Shown piece after piece: positions 18,183 to 27,227 of a stretch of DNA of 64,000 nucleotides. Numbering within the stretch: the stretch's first letter is position 1; every line of letters begins with the position of its first letter. The position numbers and the translations under genes were made by a program. The stretch comes from Terriglobia bacterium. GTDB taxonomy: Bacteria > Acidobacteriota > Terriglobia > Bryobacterales > Bryobacteraceae. The DNA is taken from assembly GCA_021325235.1 (NCBI GenBank), contig JAJPHN010000025.1, positions 62,001 to 126,000 of the forward strand. The letters run 5' to 3'. The notes below the pieces were generated by a model, which was given only the letters and a program-made list of their open reading frames with translations, was not told where the DNA came from and made no database searches.

Positions 18183-19703
18183 CTACGCCCAATAGTTGCG
18201 GTCGAGATTTCGGAATTGCACTGCTTCGGCGAGATGTTTGGCGGAAACCTGCTCCGCGCGGTCGAGATCGGCCACCGTACGCGCAACGCGAAGCATGCGA
18301 TCCAGCCCGCGAGCGGACAGATTCATCCTGCGCACCGCGAGTTCCAGAGTTCGCTCCCCGTTATCATCGAGTGCGCACAAAACGCGCAGTTGCGCTGGCG
18401 GAATCTGGGCGTTGTAGAACCCGCGTTGCCGTTGGATCTCACGGGCCGCTTCCACACGCGCGCGAATGTCGGCGGAGGAGACGCCATCGTGACGGCCGCG
18501 CAATTCTTTGTAGGGCACGGCCGGCACTTCGATTTGCAGATCAATACGATCGAGCAGCGGTCCGCTTACTTTGGCCAGGTAACGTTGAATAATCCCGGGC
18601 GTGCAGCGGCATTCGCGGGTGGTATCGCCGTAAAAACCGCATGGACACGGATTCATTGCCGCTACTAGCATGAAACGCGCCGGGAAGGTTAAAGTGCAGC
18701 CGCTCCGGGCCAGCGTGACCGAACCTTCTTCGAGCGGCTGGCGCAGTTGTTCCAGCACGCCGCGCGGAAATTCCGGTAGTTCATCGAGGAAGAGAACGCC
18801 CTGATGCGCGAGGCTCACTTCGCCCGGTCTTGGATTACCGCTGCCGCCGCCGATCAGGCCCGCATCCGAAACGGTGTGGTGCGGTGCCCGGAACGGCCTG
18901 GCGCGAAGGATTCCTACACCGGCCGGCAAGATGCCCGCCACGCTATGCACCTGCGTGGCTTCGAGCGCCTCGCGAAACGTCAGTGCAGGCAGAATGCCGG
19001 CAAATCGTTTCGCCAGCATCGTCTTGCCCGATCCCGGAGGACCGATCATGAGGACGTTGTGATTGCCCGCCGCCGCCACTTCAAGCGCTCGTTTGGCCAT
19101 GGTCTGGCCGCGCACATCGCTGAAGTCCGGGATGGCTTCTCTTGTCGCGGAACTCTCGCCGATAACCGCTGTGGCCGGCGAGAACGCTTCCGGCGTGTTC
19201 AGGAATTTGACAACTTCGCCCAAATGCCGCAAACCGAAAACATTGATGCCGTCCGCCACAGCCGCTTCCGCTGCGTTCTCGACCGGAAGCAGGAGATTGC
19301 GAATACCGCGGCGTGCGGCGCAGACGGCGATCGAAAGAGCGCCGCGTACCGGCCGGAGACTGCCATCGAGCGACAGTTCACCGATCATCAGGTGATTCTC
19401 TGTGTTTCCGACCGCGCCCATGGCGCCGAGAATGGCTGTCGCCATCGGTAGATCGAAGCCGGCGCCTTCCTTGCGCAGATTTGCCGGCGCCAGATTGATC
19501 GTTACCGATTTGCTCGGGTAGCCGAAGCCGGAATTGAGCAGCGCCGATTTGATGCGCTCACGGCTTTCGCGCACCGCAGCATCCGGCATGCCGACCGTAA
19601 CGAAATCGCGGCTCGTGCCGGCCGGATACATGTCGACTTCGACATCGATCACGTGGGCGTCGATGCCTTGCAGGGCAGCGCTGTAGGTGCGGAAGAGTGC
19701 CAA
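18183..19703 (-). CDS. comM: YifB/ComM-family Mg-chelatase-like AAA ATPase
   Basis: A 506-residue protein with an N-terminal ribosomal-S5/Lon-protease-like fold domain (VTVGMPDAAVRESRERIKSAL), a central AAA domain with Walker A GPPGSGKTMLAKRF, Walker B FLDELPEF, and a C-terminal Mg-chelatase helical domain with four cysteines (CPCGFYGDTTRECRC). In Vibrio and Haemophilus, ComM is a hexameric branch-migration helicase used in natural transformation. It lies in a minus-strand run but with 54- to 66-base gaps to its neighbours, so an operon is not certain. Confidence 0.92.
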   Translation of the reverse strand: MALFRTYSAALQGIDAHVIDVEVDMYPAGTSRDFVTVGMPDAAVRESRERIKSALLNSGFGYPSKSVTINLAPANLRKEGAGFDLPMATAILGAMGAVGNTENHLMIGELSLDGSLRPVRGALSIAVCAARRGIRNLLLPVENAAEAAVADGINVFGLRHLGEVVKFLNTPEAFSPATAVIGESSATREAIPDFSDVRGQTMAKRALEVAAAGNHNVLMIGPPGSGKTMLAKRFAGILPALTFREALEATQVHSVAGILPAGVGILRARPFRAPHHTVSDAGLIGGGSGNPRPGEVSLAHQGVLFLDELPEFPRGVLEQLRQPLEEGSVTLARSGCTLTFPARFMLVAAMNPCPCGFYGDTTRECRCTPGIIQRYLAKVSGPLLDRIDLQIEVPAVPYKELRGRHDGVSSADIRARVEAAREIQRQRGFYNAQIPPAQLRVLCALDDNGERTLELAVRRMNLSARGLDRMLRVARTVADLDRAEQVSAKHLAEAVQFRNLDRNYWA

Positions 19704-19757
19704 ACAAGCTAGTAGGGCGGAGGCACATTCCTTCTCATTTGGAACTGGCCGGCAGCT

Positions 19758-20222
19758 TCAGCGATTTGTGCGCAGGCTGTCGTTGTTGACCTGCGCCTGA
19801 TTAGAAAACCATTTCTCTGTCTCCTTTGCGATCAGGTCTTCCATGCGCTCGGTCAGCATAGCGACCCGATCATCCGATTTCGCATACGGACCGGCATGAG
19901 CCAAGTAGTAAGCCTTCTCGTGCTTTAGTGCTTCGGCGGTCATCCGGAAATTCGCCCAGTTCGACTGGTACTGATTCAGCTGCTGAATGCCCTGAAAAAT
20001 TGCAATCAGTACGCCTAGCCCGGCCGCGATCTGAGGGCCGTGCGGTATACCCGCCGTTGTCAGGACGGGAATAGTTGCGGCAGACGTGATGATCAGGATT
20101 TTGACAGCCTGATATAGCCGCCGGTTCATCGTGCTCCGGCGGTCGTACCAGGCCACCTGCTCGCTAAGCCGCTCTAAAGTAAGTTTCTCGCGTTGCGCTG
20201 CGTCGGATTCGGATTCCGCCAT
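19758..20222 (-). CDS. DUF4231 membrane protein
   Basis: A 154-residue protein with two hydrophobic helices (about 42-61 and 68-83) between a charged N-terminal half and a helical C-terminal tail. The pattern VAWYDRRSTMNRRLYQAVKI and FQGIQQLNQYQSNWANFRMTAEALKHE matches the DUF4231 family, a two-helix protein of unknown function that turns up in housekeeping and in defence-associated contexts. Nothing nearby suggests an effector, so no function is assigned. Confidence 0.75.
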   Translation of the reverse strand: MAESESDAAQREKLTLERLSEQVAWYDRRSTMNRRLYQAVKILIITSAATIPVLTTAGIPHGPQIAAGLGVLIAIFQGIQQLNQYQSNWANFRMTAEALKHEKAYYLAHAGPYAKSDDRVAMLTERMEDLIAKETEKWFSNQAQVNNDSLRTNR

Positions 20223-20337
20223 AGTCTCCCGCGAAAATTTTCCCGGGCTTGCCTATAGCCGAGACCGGTTCCGAAATCTTAAATTGCTGAAAGAGAAAAA
20301 GAAATAACCGAGGGCACGCTCGTGACCGGCGGCCGTT

Positions 20338-20610
20338 CTAGCGTCGGCCCCGCAATGCACCGCCCCCTACCAGGCCGAGATCGACGACCACCGCGATAAA
20401 GATAAATATCAACTGGGTGATCCCCATGTGGCCACCATAGGCGTGCAGGACGTAGGTGTAGACGATCAGGGTCAGCGGCAGGAACAGGAACCCGAGAATC
20501 GGGATCAGGATATTGGGGCGCAGAACGGCAAAAAAGTTCGTAAACAGCCAGAGAAGCACAATGGCGACTCGCGGAAACGCGACCGCCAGCAAAGCAAGTA
20601 AACAAGGCAT
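20338..20610 (-). CDS. Small integral membrane protein, unknown function
   Basis: A 90-residue, very hydrophobic protein with three predicted membrane helices (about 2-25, 33-54, 61-83) and a basic C-terminal GRR tail. Its start lies 21 bases after the stop of the CAAX-protease-like gene on the same strand, so the two are probably co-transcribed. No family is recognised with confidence. Confidence 0.65.
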   Translation of the reverse strand: MPCLLALLAVAFPRVAIVLLWLFTNFFAVLRPNILIPILGFLFLPLTLIVYTYVLHAYGGHMGITQLIFIFIAVVVDLGLVGGGALRGRR

Positions 20611-20631
20611 GTGAATTATTCTATGTTTCGC

Positions 20632-21321
20632 CTATTGCCAGTATTGCCACTGCGCGGTTTGAAGCACGTAGGCGCTGAGCATCGCGTTCGTCACGGCATG
20701 CATCAGAATGCAATCGGCAACCGAACGTGACCGAATCATCCAGAAGTTGTAGATTATGCCGGTGATGAGTCCGACATCCCAGTATGGCCCGTGTTCGGAA
20801 GCAAAAAGGATGGCCGTGATCCAGAAGGCAAAGGGCGCGTAGGTCCCCAGCGGTACACGCCAGAAGTCCTTTTCGATGAGCCAGCGCATCAGCCAGGCTC
20901 GCCAGAACAACTCTTCGACTATCGGAACGATCAGGACGGCGCGAACGGTTCGCCAAGTCAAAATCCAGCGGCTGTGGAGGGCACTGGGATCGAGCGATGA
21001 ATGCAGATGCCCAATCAGTCCGTTTGAGAACAGTAGCGTGTGACGATAGCCGGGCGCAATCAGATCGGGGCCAATCCAGATAACAAACACCAGCACCCCG
21101 ATGGCGACGCTGGCCAGCGGCCGCACTGGTCGCATCGATAATTCGCGCGGCCAGCAGAAAGCGCAGACAATGGCAAGCACCGCCACACGCAGGGGCGCGC
21201 CCCACGGAGTATCCAGGGAAATAAAGCTTCCTGCAGCGAGTAAGAAAAGAAAAGCGACAAACGGCGCGACGTATCTGAACGAGGAGTGCTCCTCGCTCAG
21301 ATCAAGAAGCTGGGTTCCCAA
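20632..21321 (-). CDS. CAAX-type (CPBP) intramembrane glutamic protease
   Basis: A 229-residue protein with about seven hydrophobic segments. The catalytic pattern of the Abi/CPBP family is present: EE at residues 136-137 in VPIVEELFWRAWLMRW, His177 in FASEHG, and His208 in LMHAVTNAML. The spacing and the 'EELFWR' sequence resemble the CAAX-protease-related subfamily seen in genomes with PEP-CTERM/exosortase sorting. The start lies 9 bases after the TPR lipoprotein stop, so it is likely in one operon with it and the 90-residue membrane protein. The substrate is unknown. Confidence 0.82.
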   Translation of the reverse strand: MGTQLLDLSEEHSSFRYVAPFVAFLFLLAAGSFISLDTPWGAPLRVAVLAIVCAFCWPRELSMRPVRPLASVAIGVLVFVIWIGPDLIAPGYRHTLLFSNGLIGHLHSSLDPSALHSRWILTWRTVRAVLIVPIVEELFWRAWLMRWLIEKDFWRVPLGTYAPFAFWITAILFASEHGPYWDVGLITGIIYNFWMIRSRSVADCILMHAVTNAMLSAYVLQTAQWQYWQ

Positions 21322-21330
21322 CGATCAGGC

Positions 21331-23661
21331 TTATCCAATCTGATCCACGAAACTGCGGATCTCATTTTGCTGCTGCGGGGGAGCATTCTTGAGCGCCTTT
21401 TCGGCCTCTGAGCGCGCGTTTTCTTTGTCGCCCTGCTTCAGGAGCGCCATCGCGAGATGATAGCGGAACGTCGGGTTGTTCGGATTATCCTGAACCACTT
21501 TGCGGAAGATTTGCAGCGCTTCGCTATTCAGATTCTTCTGATAGTAAACGAAGCCAAGCGTGTCCGAGACATCTGGGCTGTTCGGAGCCTGGCGTTGGGC
21601 CTGGGTTGCGAAGGTCATTGCCTGATCGAGATTTGTCTTCGATTGAGCGTTCAGGAACGCAAGGTTATTGAGCGCCAGCGTATTACCCGGGTCGATGCCG
21701 ATCACTTTGTTGTAAGCCTCGACGGCCTCTTTCTTCTTGTCCTGGCTCTCGAGCGTAATGGCCTTATTCAGCCAAGCCGCTGCATTATTGGGATTGATCG
21801 CAATCGCCTGGTTGAAGGAGGACATGGCCGCATCGATTTGTCCGACTGCGCGCTGCATGTTTCCGAGCGCGTTCCAGGCGCCGTCCGCTTTGGGTGACGA
21901 CTGCAGGTACGTCTTCATGTCATCGATCGCGCTATTGACCAATTGTTTGGCCCGGTCCTGATTCGTTCGAGCTACAACGGAAGCCGCGGCAGTCTTGAAA
22001 TTCGCGAGCTGAAGCCGGATCTGTTCGTTTTTCGGATTCTGCTGGAGCAGCGTCTCCATACCCGCTACTGCATCTTCGGCCTGGCCCTGGTTCAATTTGA
22101 CGCTCTGTAATCCAATGAAGCCACGGTAGTCGGGCGGAGTAGCCGTCCAGGCCTTCTGATACTCGTCCCGCGCCTTATCGAACGCCTTCTGCTGCAGGTA
22201 AACGTCGCCCAGCAGAAGCCGCGCTTCGGTCATCTTCGGTACATCGTGAACCAGAGCCTCCAACTCCGACTGGCCCTTATCTGTCTGACCGACGCGAATC
22301 AGCGCCCGGGCATGGATGAAGCGCGCTTCCGGATTGCCCGGCTGCTCGGAAAGGACATTTTCTGTTTGCTCGATTGCCTTGCTCCCATCTCCTCGATCGG
22401 CATAGATACGAGCCGCGAGCAGGCGAGCGGGCTGAAGCTTGGAATTTTGCCGAAGTGCTTCAAGCGACTCGCTCAATGCGCCATCAGTGTTACCCAGGCC
22501 GTAATAGGCCCGCGCCAGATCCAGATGCAGAACGGCATTGTTCGGATTGCGAGAGACGAGCGTTTTCAGTTCCGAAACAGAATCCTTCAGATCGGCCGCG
22601 GTACCGCGCTGCAGCAGCAGTGAGGCGTAAACTTCATTCGCCGTCGTGTTTTTCGGGTTCTTCTCGGCAACCTGCCTGGCGAGCTTCAGCGCCTCCTCGT
22701 TACGGCCCATGAGCTGATCGACCGCCATAATGCGCGTCTGGTAAGCAACATCGTCTTTCGGATTCGCAGCCAGCCCGTTCTTGTACTGTTCGAGCGCCAG
22801 ATCGTACTTCTTCACCCGCACATAGAAATCGCCGACCAGCTGTTCACCGTTCGGGAAAGCGGTCTTGTCGTTCAGGACCCGTTTGATAACGGATTCGCCT
22901 TCGGGCAAACGATTGGTTGCTGCCAGATAGTTGGCGAGGTTGATGTATCCCGCCGCAGCCTGCGGATCATTGGAAACACGATCGCGCAATACCTTTTCGG
23001 CCTTTGCCTGATCTCCCGCGCGGCTGTACTGCAGAAACAGGAAATCGTAACCGGGGCCCCATTTCTTGTCGTGGGCCAGCATGTCTTCGACGAGGGCTAC
23101 GGCCTGATCGCGCTGGTTGCTTGCCAGCAGGGTCTCCGCATACCAGCCCACCAGTTCGGGCGAGTGTGGCCTGAGCGCGTTGGCCTTTTCAAAGTCAGCC
23201 AGCGCTTTGTCCACGTTCTTTTCCGACAGGTTCAGCAGACCATCGATACGGTACGCTTCAAACGAATTCGGCGCGTGGGCGCTGATGCGCGAGCTCAGGT
23301 CTCGCACGTCGTTGAGCATCGATTTATATTTGCGGGTGTCGGAGGCGTAAATTGCCAGGTAGATCTCGGACAGCTTCACTTCGGCATCCGTATTGTCGGG
23401 CCGCAGGTCGATCGCTCGGCGCAGGAAACCTATGGCCTGAATCGGCTGGTGATCGTCGAGCAGATTCAGCGCCTCGCGATAGTAAGCCTCAGCATTCGTC
23501 TTGTCTTTCGTGATGACTTTCTGATAGAGGATCGAAGCTTCCTTATAGCGTTTGTTCTCGTGATATTTGTTGGCCGTTGCCATCAGCTTCTCGGGACTCT
23601 GCGTACATGCCGCCGAAAAGAGCATAGCCGCCAGCGAAAGAAAGGCGAATATGTACTTCAT
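21331..23661 (-). CDS. Long TPR-repeat lipoprotein (PEP-CTERM-system type)
   Basis: A 776-residue lipoprotein. The signal MKYIFAFLSLAAMLFSAAC ends in a lipobox with Cys19. The rest is a nearly continuous TPR solenoid (for example YREALNLLDDHQPIQAIGFL, AWLNKAITLESQDKKKEAVE, YHLAMALLKQGDKENARSE). Its length and layout match the TPR lipoproteins often found beside PEP-CTERM exopolysaccharide loci. I chose the ATG at 23661 because it begins the signal peptide directly; a reading from 23712 adds 17 unlikely residues. It heads a probable operon with the CAAX-type protease. A PEP-CTERM substrate is encoded 4 kb away. Confidence 0.85.
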   Translation of the reverse strand: MKYIFAFLSLAAMLFSAACTQSPEKLMATANKYHENKRYKEASILYQKVITKDKTNAEAYYREALNLLDDHQPIQAIGFLRRAIDLRPDNTDAEVKLSEIYLAIYASDTRKYKSMLNDVRDLSSRISAHAPNSFEAYRIDGLLNLSEKNVDKALADFEKANALRPHSPELVGWYAETLLASNQRDQAVALVEDMLAHDKKWGPGYDFLFLQYSRAGDQAKAEKVLRDRVSNDPQAAAGYINLANYLAATNRLPEGESVIKRVLNDKTAFPNGEQLVGDFYVRVKKYDLALEQYKNGLAANPKDDVAYQTRIMAVDQLMGRNEEALKLARQVAEKNPKNTTANEVYASLLLQRGTAADLKDSVSELKTLVSRNPNNAVLHLDLARAYYGLGNTDGALSESLEALRQNSKLQPARLLAARIYADRGDGSKAIEQTENVLSEQPGNPEARFIHARALIRVGQTDKGQSELEALVHDVPKMTEARLLLGDVYLQQKAFDKARDEYQKAWTATPPDYRGFIGLQSVKLNQGQAEDAVAGMETLLQQNPKNEQIRLQLANFKTAAASVVARTNQDRAKQLVNSAIDDMKTYLQSSPKADGAWNALGNMQRAVGQIDAAMSSFNQAIAINPNNAAAWLNKAITLESQDKKKEAVEAYNKVIGIDPGNTLALNNLAFLNAQSKTNLDQAMTFATQAQRQAPNSPDVSDTLGFVYYQKNLNSEALQIFRKVVQDNPNNPTFRYHLAMALLKQGDKENARSEAEKALKNAPPQQQNEIRSFVDQIG

Positions 23662-23835
23662 ACGTTTTCGATGCTTACTTGAATTGTAAGAAAAATTAGC
23701 TTGCCGGTTCAATTCAGGGGTATCCGATAGCGACCGGTAGTCGTCTCGAAATCACTTATCGGCAGCAACTCTCATTCTCTTGCGATTTTTGTTCCTGGCC
23801 TAGTGCTGACCGAACTGATCTGGGATTTCGCTGGG

Positions 23836-23841
23836 TATAAT
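23836..23841 (+). promoter_or_regulatory. TATAAT -10 box nine bases before the cyclophilin start
   Basis: A perfect TATAAT ends nine bases before the ATG at 23851, which would put transcription start within about three bases of the start codon. No good -35 is seen at the usual spacing, and there is no ribosome site. A leaderless mRNA is a possible reading. Confidence 0.35.
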
Positions 23842-23850
23842 CAGCGCTGA

Positions 23851-24546
23851 ATGCGAATTCGAGCTCTCGTTACGCTGACGGCTTTGCTTGCACTCGTCAG
23901 CGCATCCGGAAATTCTCAAACCGCTCGCGCACATGCGCAACGTACGTCCAGACCGGCCCCGCAACCTCAGGTGCCGGTGGTCCCGCTGCCCGCTGAGCCT
24001 GGCGAATACGCCATTATCTATACGTCGATGGGGAATATCGTGTGCCGGTTGTTCGAGAAAGAAGCGCCGAAGACGGTTGAGAACTTTGTTGGGCTGGCAA
24101 CCGGAACCAAGCCCTGGAAAGATCCGGCGACCGGCAAGACCATGCACACCCCGCTCTATACCGGGACGACCTTTCATCGAGTCATCCCCGGGTTCATGAT
24201 TCAGGGTGGCGATCCGCTGGGAACAGGGGAGGGAACACCCGGTTACCAGTTCGAAGACGAGATCCCGGCGGACCGGCATTTTGACAAAGCCGGCATTCTG
24301 GCAATGGCCAACGCGGGTCCAAATACGAATGGATCACAGTTTTTCATCACCGTCGCGCCCGCCCCACATCTGGACGGGCATTATTCGATCTTTGGCGAGG
24401 TCGTGAGCGGCCAGGAGGTCGCCGATGCCATTGCCAATGTACCGCGCGATGAGAACGACAAGCCGAATACGCCGGTGAAGATCATACGGATTGTGATCAA
24501 GCGCGTGAAGGCTCCGGCTGCTCCGGCCGCCAGTACGGCACATTGA
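23851..24546 (+). CDS. Secreted cyclophilin-type peptidyl-prolyl isomerase
   Basis: A 231-residue protein with an N-terminal signal peptide and a proline-rich linker, then a complete cyclophilin domain: FHRVIPGFMIQGGDPLGTGEG holds the catalytic Arg and surrounding residues, and NTNGSQFFIT and LDGHYSIFGEVVSGQEV are signature segments. It should catalyse proline isomerisation in the periplasm. A short Ala/Pro-rich tail follows. It converges on the unknown secreted protein with a one-base gap. Confidence 0.93.
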   Translation: MRIRALVTLTALLALVSASGNSQTARAHAQRTSRPAPQPQVPVVPLPAEPGEYAIIYTSMGNIVCRLFEKEAPKTVENFVGLATGTKPWKDPATGKTMHTPLYTGTTFHRVIPGFMIQGGDPLGTGEGTPGYQFEDEIPADRHFDKAGILAMANAGPNTNGSQFFITVAPAPHLDGHYSIFGEVVSGQEVADAIANVPRDENDKPNTPVKIIRIVIKRVKAPAAPAASTAH

Positions 24547-24547
24547 T

Positions 24548-25816
24548 TCAGGGTCGGCTTGGATTGGACGAATCGAGTTGTTCGAGGGGGCTGGCATAAT
24601 ATGTCCCGCCCGCCGCGCCGGTGGCGCAATGCCCGGCGATGAAATTTCTGAGTCGGCGGCCAACGCTTTCGGACTCCGGAAAATCTCGCCTGGTCCAAAA
24701 GCGGCGACGCGCGTCGAAGTATCCGGCGCGCGCGAGAAAAGCCACTCCGAAGTACTCGGCCTCTTCGATGGAATCGTCATCTCCGCTGGCGCGAAACGAA
24801 CCGTCAGACTGAAGCGATTCGGTTAAGCACCAGGCCAGCATCCGATTGATTTCCTGCGAGATCTCGAGTCTCTGCTTGGCAGAAGCGAAAGGCCAGCCGT
24901 AGCGGAACAGCACCACGGCATCCATGTTGTTGTGATTCGTGTAGTGATCGTTGTCGAGCCAGCCCTGAGGATAATTCAGGTTTTTCATGGCGAGGGCGGT
25001 CGCTATTACACGATCCAGATTGGGAACTTGACCGGACAAATAGGTCACCGCGTGGAAAGTGACGCTGAGGTCGTCTACGAAATATGTGGCACCGTTGTGA
25101 ATGTATCGCTCGCCCCACCAGCCGGTCTGCGGGTTCCGCAATTTCTCGAGGACAATGTCCAACATGGCGGCTTTCATCCCAGGCGCCCAACGATAACCGA
25201 TTGGCTGGCTGTGCAGGATCAACCGCAGCAGGTCCGCGAGTGCCTCGTTGAGTTCGCGCCGGTGATCGACACCGTCCTCGGCAACGTTCGAGATCGCGAT
25301 TGAATCGAAGTAGCTGCGAAGCTTTTCGGGTGAGTTTACCCGGTCCAGAAATCGCGGCGCATCCGTAAGCCGATGCTGCTTCTGGTAATCGTAGGTTGCA
25401 TCGAGCTTGAAAAACCACTCCGTATAACAAGCGCCGCAACTTCCATCGACGGCATTTTGCATCTCACGTGGCCTGCTAGCAGGCGATTCCCCAAGCGCGT
25501 TCCGCAGATCACGTAAGCGGCTGTCGATGCGTTCGAAGTCAGTAGTGGAGCCGAGGAGCCATCTGGTCTCGAGCAAAATCTCATGGGCACAAACGAACTG
25601 CTCGCCCTTTCTTTCACGATCGAAAACCTGGGGCTCCAGCGCTTCCAGCTGCTTTACACGCTGGCGGTGGAGACGGTTGTATTGAGGGTGAAATCGCTCG
25701 AAATCCTGCGCAATGTAGGAGCGGTACTCGCGGTCGATCGCCGGTGCCTGAGCCGGAATCGCGCACGGCCGGACGAGTAGCATCGCCGCCATGACGCTCG
25801 CTCTAAGAAGCATCAA
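24548..25816 (-). CDS. Secreted protein of unknown function, probably all-helical
   Basis: A 422-residue protein with an N-terminal signal peptide (MMLLRASVMAAMLLVRPCAIPAQA). The body has several well-formed segments: GSCGACYTEWFFKLDATYDYQ, PQTGWWGERYIHNG, LSVTFHAVTYLSGQVPNL and DDDSIEEAEYFGVAFLARAGYF. The recurring 'G-W-W-G' and 'DL-T-H-Y' pieces recall alpha/alpha-barrel folds of terpene-cyclase-like or glycan-processing proteins, but I cannot assign a family. Its neighbour downstream on the same strand is the cyclophilin in opposite orientation, and upstream lies the SPFH gene 37 bases away. Confidence 0.75.
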   Translation of the reverse strand: MMLLRASVMAAMLLVRPCAIPAQAPAIDREYRSYIAQDFERFHPQYNRLHRQRVKQLEALEPQVFDRERKGEQFVCAHEILLETRWLLGSTTDFERIDSRLRDLRNALGESPASRPREMQNAVDGSCGACYTEWFFKLDATYDYQKQHRLTDAPRFLDRVNSPEKLRSYFDSIAISNVAEDGVDHRRELNEALADLLRLILHSQPIGYRWAPGMKAAMLDIVLEKLRNPQTGWWGERYIHNGATYFVDDLSVTFHAVTYLSGQVPNLDRVIATALAMKNLNYPQGWLDNDHYTNHNNMDAVVLFRYGWPFASAKQRLEISQEINRMLAWCLTESLQSDGSFRASGDDDSIEEAEYFGVAFLARAGYFDARRRFWTRRDFPESESVGRRLRNFIAGHCATGAAGGTYYASPLEQLDSSNPSRP

Positions 25817-25853
25817 TCCTTCGCTACAAATATGTGAGGCAGCAGGGAAAGCT

Positions 25854-26639
25854 TCATGTCTGGGTCGGTGAATTCGACCGGTCCAGGAACTTCGTCAGCG
25901 ACGACAGAAGATCGATGGGTACCGGGAAAATGACCGTGCTGTTCTTCTCCGATGCGATCTCGACCAGTGTTTGCAGATATCGCAACTGGATCGCGACAGG
26001 CTCCTTTTGAATCTGCTGGGCGGCCATGCTGAGCTTTTCGGCCGCGAGATATTCGCCTTCCGCATGGATGATTTTCGCGCGGCGTTCGCGCTCGGCTTCG
26101 GCCTGACGAGCGATCGCGCGAATCATCTGGTCGGGCAGATCGACCTGTTTCACTTCCACCATCGTCACCTTTACACCCCAAGGCCCGGTGTGCTCATCGA
26201 GCACGCCCTGCAAGCGCAGGTTGATTTTTTCACGCTGGCTCAGCAGTTCGTCCAGTTCGACCTCGCCCAGCACGCTGCGCAGCGTCGTCTGCGCCAGTTG
26301 GCTTGTTGCGTAGAGGAAATTGCTCACCTCGACGACCGCGCGCACCGGGTCAACCACGCGGAAATAGATCACTGCGTTGACTTTGACTGTGACGTTGTCG
26401 CGCGTGACGAGATCCTGCGGCGGTACTTCCATTGCTTCTACCCGCAGTGAGGTACGGACAATCCGATCGAGCGGCGCGAAAACCAGGATGATACCGGGGC
26501 CTTTTGGCTCGCGCAGCACGCGGCCGAGGCGGAAGATCACGCCGCGCTCGTATTCCGCGAGAATCTTGACCGACGAAATCAGGTACAGAACGAGGATGAT
26601 GATGACGAGCGTGGTGAAGGAGAAGAGCGAGAAGATCAT
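25854..26639 (-). CDS. SPFH/stomatin-family membrane protein (slipin)
   Basis: A 261-residue protein with one N-terminal membrane helix, then the SPFH/band-7 domain ([58 protein letters not shown]) and a helical C-terminal part. Stomatin-like proteins form membrane-associated oligomers in lipid microdomains and often regulate proteases. It starts 9 bases after an NfeD-like gene, the usual partner, so the two form an operon. Confidence 0.93.
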   Translation of the reverse strand: MIFSLFSFTTLVIIILVLYLISSVKILAEYERGVIFRLGRVLREPKGPGIILVFAPLDRIVRTSLRVEAMEVPPQDLVTRDNVTVKVNAVIYFRVVDPVRAVVEVSNFLYATSQLAQTTLRSVLGEVELDELLSQREKINLRLQGVLDEHTGPWGVKVTMVEVKQVDLPDQMIRAIARQAEAERERRAKIIHAEGEYLAAEKLSMAAQQIQKEPVAIQLRYLQTLVEIASEKNSTVIFPVPIDLLSSLTKFLDRSNSPTQT

Positions 26640-26648
26640 GCTTCCCGA

Positions 26649-27077
26649 TTATGTCTCTTTCACATGGAGCAGCAGGCCTTCCACGCGCTGGATGCGGACA
26701 TCGGCGCCGGCCGGAATCGGGTGATCGCTGGTCGCCTGCCAGTATTCGCCGCGGATCATGACAGTCCCGCGCTTCTCGACGGGCGTGCGAGTGACCGCCG
26801 TCTGCCCCAGCAGTTCCTCGGCTCCGGCAAGGCGCTTCTCTTTACGCACCCGGAACCCGAGATAGCCCTGGAAGGTCGCAATAATGGCCAGCGCAATCGA
26901 GAGAGCGATCGGCAAAGCAGGGTGCCAGTAGTGGAAGCCCTGCATAAGGCCCAGAATGCCCAGCGAGAGGAGAACGGCGCCCAGAATTGCAGCCGCTCCG
27001 TACGTCCCGAACTTGATCTCGAGAGCGAGCAGAAGCAGCGCGACAATGATCAGGGCCGAGAACAGCATATCCATCAT
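26649..27077 (-). CDS. Short NfeD-family membrane protein
   Basis: A 142-residue protein with a two- to three-helix membrane part (LFSALIIVALLLLALEIKFGTYG, LGAVLLSLGILGLM, LPIALSIALAIIATF) and a C-terminal OB-fold domain (GQTAVTRTPVEKRGTVMIRGEYWQA). The ClpP-like protease domain of full-length NfeD is absent, as in the short NfeD1b form. I chose the ATG at 27077. It sits immediately upstream of the slipin gene, as is usual for SPFH/NfeD pairs. Confidence 0.88.
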   Translation of the reverse strand: MMDMLFSALIIVALLLLALEIKFGTYGAAAILGAVLLSLGILGLMQGFHYWHPALPIALSIALAIIATFQGYLGFRVRKEKRLAGAEELLGQTAVTRTPVEKRGTVMIRGEYWQATSDHPIPAGADVRIQRVEGLLLHVKET

Positions 27078-27227
27078 TGTCGGCCGGTTTGAGGCGGCGC
27101 GGCAGCCCCGGAAAGCCGGGATTGTCTTTAAACGAACATTAACTGGGCCCACGCTAACCCGGAAATCCACCCCGCCGTCTTGTTGTAGTAGAGAACACAA
27201 ACTCCTTGAAGGAGAGGAGAAGAAATC

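Noticed and set aside
16869-18668. Plus-strand frame of about 600 codons opposite the NamZ fusion and comM
   Set aside because: It is antisense to two clear genes and has no motif. Long shadows are expected in this GC-rich coding sequence.
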